Shown here piece by piece: positions 5,040 to 8,121 of a stretch of DNA of 8,121 nucleotides (its first letter is position 1; each line of letters begins with the position of its first letter). The translations under genes and the position numbers were made by a program. The DNA is from Lachnospiraceae bacterium UBA4317 (GTDB taxonomy: Bacteria; Bacillota_A; Clostridia; Lachnospirales; Lachnospiraceae), in the NCBI GenBank assembly GCA_002394525.1, contig DGUF01000008.1, positions 1 through 8,121 of the forward strand, read 5' to 3'. The notes beneath the pieces were generated by a model. The model made no database searches and was not told where the DNA came from. It saw only the letters and a list, made by a program, of their open reading frames with translations.

Positions 5040-6242
5040 TCATTTGACAGCTCTTTTTTTCAGAGTCAGGTTCATGATGACGGCCAGAGTGAGGACAGCG
5101 GCGACAACTGCCAGGACCCGGAAGCCGATGCAGACGGAGAAGAGGTCGGACAGCCAGCCGATGGCTGCGGGGGCGGCGGCTCCGCCGATGCCCGCGATAG
5201 TGACGTAGAGGCCCATGGCGGAGGAGTAGCGGGCAAAGATGCCGCTGGCGTTGGAGACGGCGGTGCCGTAGACGCCGGAGAGGCAGAGGCCCAGGCCGAT
5301 GGTGGAGATCAGGAGGAGGGGGGCGCTGGTGCTGACGGTCAGGAGGATCATGAAGACGGCGGTGCCGCAGCCCATGACCAGGAGCATTCTCTCGGGGCGC
5401 CATTTGGCGGCGATGAACATGCAGATGATCCTGCCGACCAGGAAGGCGAACCAGAGCAGGGAGGTGGTCAGCTGGGAGACCTGTTCACTGACAATGCCGG
5501 TCTCCAGGTAGTAGGTGGTGAGCCAGCCCATGAGGGAGGCCTCCAGGGCCTGGTCACAGATGCCCATGAGGAGGGTCCAGAGGAATAGGGGCTCGCGGAA
5601 AAAGGCCAGGGAGGCGTCGACTTCCGCGGGGGCGGTGTCCTGTGTCTTTGAGGCCGATGTGGTCAGATCCATTTTGACAAAGACGCCGGCGATCACTGCC
5701 AGCAGGGACAGGACGGCCGAGACGATCATGGCATAGAGCCAGCCCTTTTCCGCGGAGATCCCGGTCATGAAGAGGGCCAGGAAAGGGGCGAGGCAGGCGC
5801 CGATCGCGAAAAAGATATGGAGGGAGTTGATCGGGCCGGCTTCTCCCTGCGCGTAGTCGCTGATCACGCGGTTGTTGTAATCCGTGATCGCGCCCTTGGA
5901 CAGGCCCACAAGGAACATGGCTGCCGCGAGGAAGAGGAAGCTCCCGCCCTTGACCAACATGAACATGCCGATGGGCAGGAAGGTGATCATGGCCACATAG
6001 GCCTTGTGCATGCCGAGTTTGAGGACGGCAGCGCCCGTCACAAGGCCAACCAGCAGAAATCCCACGGACTGGACAGAGAGGAGGTTCCCGCTCTGGCCGT
6101 AGGTCAGGCCGTTGGCCTCCCTCAGGGAGGGGAGGACCGAGCCGATCAGGATGACTGCGACCCCCAGGACAAAATAGACGAGATAGAGCTCCAGGACTGC
6201 GAGCCGGCGGTAGCCGGGCAGGTTCTGCCAGAATTTTTTCAT
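5040..6242 (-). CDS. Major facilitator superfamily transporter
   Basis: The product is 400 residues, the usual length for a 12-helix MFS carrier in the cytoplasmic membrane. Hydrophobic segments are visible at about 15-37, 55-73, 81-97, 101-118, 140-160, 168-188, 218-238, 258-278, 285-303, 307-327, 344-364 and 372-391. A polar loop at ~189-215 separates the two six-helix halves. The segment NSLHIFFAIGACLAPF (139-154) resembles the NxLHxFFgxGAxxGP pattern of fucose/glucose-type (FHS) symporters, which hints at sugar or small-metabolite transport; this is inference. GGGGG nine bases before the ATG is the likely ribosome binding site. It diverges from the AraC-type regulator, the probable controller of its expression. 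No frame damage is seen. Confidence 0.9.
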   Translation of the reverse strand: MKKFWQNLPGYRRLAVLELYLVYFVLGVAVILIGSVLPSLREANGLTYGQSGNLLSVQSVGFLLVGLVTGAAVLKLGMHKAYVAMITFLPIGMFMLVKGGSFLFLAAAMFLVGLSKGAITDYNNRVISDYAQGEAGPINSLHIFFAIGACLAPFLALFMTGISAEKGWLYAMIVSAVLSLLAVIAGVFVKMDLTTSASKTQDTAPAEVDASLAFFREPLFLWTLLMGICDQALEASLMGWLTTYYLETGIVSEQVSQLTTSLLWFAFLVGRIICMFIAAKWRPERMLLVMGCGTAVFMILLTVSTSAPLLLISTIGLGLCLSGVYGTAVSNASGIFARYSSAMGLYVTIAGIGGAAAPAAIGWLSDLFSVCIGFRVLAVVAAVLTLAVIMNLTLKKRAVK

Positions 6243-6501
6243 GATGTATTACCCCCTCTTCCGGCGGTTCCGGTAATCCGGTCCGCGATAACGTATAATC
6301 TACGGTTTTGCTTTTTACCAATGGCTATTATAATGGTCTCACCTTCTTTCGTTTAGCTGCATTAAGGACAGGATTCCCCATTTTCCGGACCATGGCAAAA
6401 TAATGAAAAAACCTGCGGAATTAAGCATTATATAAGGGACTTTTTGAGTATGATAGTGATATATTATAAGAATCAGGACAAGCTGACAGGAGGATTTCGA
6501 C
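6243..6501. promoter_or_regulatory. Divergent promoter region between MFS and AraC genes
   Basis: For the MFS gene the minus strand offers TTGGTA (6321-6316) and TATACG (6297-6292) with an 18-bp spacer. Consensus TATAAT words occur on the plus strand at 6294-6299 and 6329-6334 but lack good -35 partners. For the regulator, TTGAGT (6444-6449) and TATAAG (6465-6470) are 15 bp apart, which is short. AGGAGG at 6488-6493 is the regulator's ribosome binding site. No clear long direct or inverted repeat for AraC binding was found by eye. Confidence 0.4.
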
Positions 6502-7401
6502 ATGATCTATCATCAGAAAAAAGAGCTGACCCTGAGGGATAACAGCGAGGAACTGTTCTCGGAGGAGACGGGCGGGCTTCCCTTTATGTGTTATTATGAC
6601 GAAGGCAGGCTGTTTACCGGACACCGCATTCCCTGGCACTGGCACGACCGGATCGAGGTCAACTATGTGGAAACGGGTTCCTTCCGGCTCCATTCGACTG
6701 ACCGGGATCTGGACGCTTTCCAGGGAGATGTGGTTTTTATCAACAAAAATGTCCTGCATGCCTATGAGCTTTCAGACGAAGTGAATTACTATTCCGTCAC
6801 ACTGGATACCCGTTTTCTGAGCGGGGAATACGGATCCTATCTGGATCAGAAGTATTTTTCCCCAATCCTGTCCTCCAGGAACCTGAGCGTTTTTCGCATG
6901 AAACCGGATACGCCGCGCCGGGTCCGCCTGGTCCAGTGCGTGCTGGAGTGCATTGAGGCCCTGCGCGATGAGCCCTTCGGCTATGAGGTCACGGTCCGGG
7001 ATGCCATGAGCCGGTTTTTCCTGCTTTTGCTGGAGGAGACAAAGGACATCCGGGATCGGGAAACCAGCAGTGACAAGCGGGACCAGGAGCGGATGAAAAA
7101 TATGCTGCAGTTCATCTATGAGCACTACAGCGAGCCCATTTCCCTGGAGGATATCGCGCAGACAGCGGCGATCAGTCCCCGTGAGTGCACCCGGTGCTTC
7201 CGGAGGGCGATCAACCGGCCGCCCATCCGCTTCCTGATCGAGTACCGGGCCCAGATGGCCGCCATGATGCTGGTGAGGACAGACAACCCAATCTCCTCGA
7301 TTGCGGACCAGTGCGGCTTTGTGTCCGACAGCTATTTCGGCAAGATCTTCCGTGACATCTACGACTGCACGCCCAGGGAATACAGGAAAAAACAGGGCTG
7401 A
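6502..7401 (+). CDS. AraC-family transcriptional regulator with N-terminal cupin
   Basis: The product is 299 residues. Residues ~35-105 form an AraC-type cupin sensor with IPWHWHDRIEVNYVETG (His46, His48, Glu52), the GDVVFINKNVLHAY block (75-88) and YYSVTLD. Residues ~196-298 hold the DNA-binding domain with two helix-turn-helix units: ISLEDIAQTAAISPRECTRC (213-232) and IADQCGFVSDSYFGKIFR (267-284). The closing segment DCTPREYRKK fits the typical GxxPxxYR end. The sensor probably binds a sugar or small metabolite, and the protein activates or represses nearby genes; the divergent MFS transporter is the obvious target. AGGAGG eight bases before the ATG supports the start. A strand-internal oddity is RCFRRAINRPPIRFLIEYRA, where the family usually has FxxxxGxSPxxYLxxxR; here Asn-Arg replaces the usual Gly-.. 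pair, a mild deviation. Confidence 0.95.
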   Translation: MIYHQKKELTLRDNSEELFSEETGGLPFMCYYDEGRLFTGHRIPWHWHDRIEVNYVETGSFRLHSTDRDLDAFQGDVVFINKNVLHAYELSDEVNYYSVTLDTRFLSGEYGSYLDQKYFSPILSSRNLSVFRMKPDTPRRVRLVQCVLECIEALRDEPFGYEVTVRDAMSRFFLLLLEETKDIRDRETSSDKRDQERMKNMLQFIYEHYSEPISLEDIAQTAAISPRECTRCFRRAINRPPIRFLIEYRAQMAAMMLVRTDNPISSIADQCGFVSDSYFGKIFRDIYDCTPREYRKKQG

Positions 7402-7448
7402 TCCGGCCTGAATGCGCCGGGCGCGTTCCAGATCTTTGGAGGCTGCTT

Positions 7449-7625
7449 ATGAACGAGTTCCTCCGCCGCCACATCGGCGCCCCCGGCATCATCACCTTCA
7501 GCGACCAGCCGGGCCGGGCCGATGTCCACGTAAAAGATCCCGGCCATGACGGCATGGTCCGGGAACTGAAAAAGAGATTCAAGCCTGTGAGTTTGAAGGG
7601 CTGGAGAAATATCCTGCATCTGTGA
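7449..7625 (+). CDS. Small ORF of unknown function after the AraC gene
   Basis: Fifty-eight residues, starting MNEFLRRHIGAPGIITFSDQ and ending in a basic LKKRF...LKGWRNILHL tail. GGAGG at 7438-7442 is six bases before the ATG, an ideal ribosome binding site, and third codon positions are strongly GC-rich as in the neighbouring real genes. It starts 47 bases after the AraC stop codon on the same strand and ends just before a strong terminator, so it would be the last gene of that transcript. I see no signal peptide, membrane segment or known motif. It could be a real small protein or the end of a decayed gene. Confidence 0.5.
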   Translation: MNEFLRRHIGAPGIITFSDQPGRADVHVKDPGHDGMVRELKKRFKPVSLKGWRNILHL

Positions 7626-7656
7626 GACGGAGATGGGACAGGGGCGGATTACTACA

Positions 7657-7700
7657 AAAAACAGCCTGTGAAGCACCACCAAACTTCACAGGCTGTTTTT
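7657..7700. terminator. Perfect bidirectional intrinsic terminator
   Basis: A perfect 17-bp stem (AAAAACAGCCTGTGAAG at 7657-7673 with its complement at 7684-7700) with a 10-nt loop. Runs of A and T on its two sides give a U-tract in either direction, so it ends the AraC transcript on the plus strand and the DUF554 transcript on the minus strand. Confidence 0.9.
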
Positions 7701-7758
7701 CAATTTAAGTCAGCTGGGATGTCCCCCCGGCTCATACGTCCACCGGCTCGCGGCCTGT

Positions 7759-8121
7759 TCAGCCGAAGGCCGGCACATAAGCGGCCAGTACTGCCAGGAG
7801 CACGGCCGGGAGCATGTTCGCGACGCGGACTTTTTTGCCCCAGACCAGGTTGACACCAACGCAGAAGATGAGGATGGAACCGACCAGGGAGAGGTTGGCG
7901 ATTGCGGCCTCTGTCATGACAGGGGCGATCAGCCTGGCCAGGAGGGTGATACCCCCCTCAAAGGCGAAAATGGGGATGGCGGAGAAGGCGCAGCCCTTGC
8001 CCATGGAGGAGGTCATGACCGCGACGATGATGAAGTCCAGCACGGATTTGACCACAAGGGTCGAGTAATCTCCCATCACCCCGTCCTGGATCGCACCGAC
8101 GATGGCCATGGCGCCGATGCA
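7759..8121 (-). CDS. DUF554-family membrane protein, C-terminal part (runs off right edge)
   Basis: The reading frame is open to the window edge, giving 120 residues that begin CIGAMAIVGAIQDG and end at TGA 7761-7759. The pattern matches the C-terminal half of DUF554 (YdfK/YqgA-type) proteins: CIGAMAIVGAIQDGxxGD, STLxxKSVLDxI, GKGCAFSAIPIFxFEGGITL, and a final helix after KKVRVANMLPA. These are ~230-residue integral membrane proteins of unknown transport or envelope function. Hydrophobic segments are seen at the CIGA start, the LDFIIVAVM region, the FSAIPIF/ITLLARLIAPV region, LSLVGSILIFCVGVNLVW and LPAVLLAVLAAYVPAF. The start codon and promoter lie outside the window. It ends 59 bases from the strong terminator at 7657-7700. 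Confidence 0.93.
   Translation of the reverse strand, partial: CIGAMAIVGAIQDGVMGDYSTLVVKSVLDFIIVAVMTSSMGKGCAFSAIPIFAFEGGITLLARLIAPVMTEAAIANLSLVGSILIFCVGVNLVWGKKVRVANMLPAVLLAVLAAYVPAFG

Noticed and set aside
7359..7682. Minus-strand ORF over the end of the AraC gene and the small ORF
   Set aside because: It would start inside the terminator stem and overlap the AraC HTH coding region; the plus-strand small ORF has the better ribosome binding site.

Overview
The window looks like a chromosomal segment from a Gram-positive, low-to-mid GC Clostridia member, most likely a gut Lachnospiraceae relative. The reasons are strong AGGAGG-type ribosome binding sites on nearly every gene, GC-rich third codon positions beside AT-rich intergenic DNA, intrinsic hairpin/U-tract terminators, and gene families common in that group (DUF6591-like acidic anchored protein, DUF554, PepSY, AraC/MFS pairs). 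The taxonomic call is inference only. No rRNA, tRNA, CRISPR array or complete mobile element is visible.

Left part (1-1690), minus strand: the N-terminal 60 codons of an unrecognised small protein; a 237-residue membrane-anchored protein with a long Glu/Ser-rich low-complexity stretch and a DUF6591-like C-terminal domain; and a stand-alone 74-residue XRE/Cro-type DNA-binding protein. The leader of the acidic protein holds a 15-bp tandem repeat and a TTCACG-ATT-CGTGAA palindrome.

Middle (1691-2591): a 391-bp region divides the minus-strand XRE gene from a plus-strand gene for a 90-residue protein. It carries two and a half copies of a 44/45-bp tandem repeat, a consensus -10 overlapped by a perfect palindrome, and several TTCGYGAA-like motifs. 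The 90-residue protein is the most interesting gene here: it joins an N-terminus that looks like a double-glycine (GG) bacteriocin-type leader to a PepSY domain. A bidirectional terminator and an AT-rich tandem repeat follow.

Centre right (2592-4826), minus strand: a secreted lipoprotein carboxylesterase (type-B, GESAGG serine) is broken by homopolymer length differences. An A9 tract splits the reading frame, and an A7 tract just after the best start codon is one base short. With A8 at both tracts the gene gives one 606-residue lipoprotein with a full Ser/Glu/His triad. Beside it on the plus strand is a UvrA-family remnant that keeps only the last ~90 residues, closed by a terminator.

Right part (5040-8121): an MFS transporter (minus) and an AraC-family regulator with an N-terminal cupin (plus) are divergent across a 259-bp region, a usual arrangement for a substrate-responsive regulator and its transporter. 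A 58-codon ORF with a good ribosome binding site follows the regulator, then a perfect bidirectional terminator, then the C-terminal third or more of a DUF554 membrane protein entering from the right edge.
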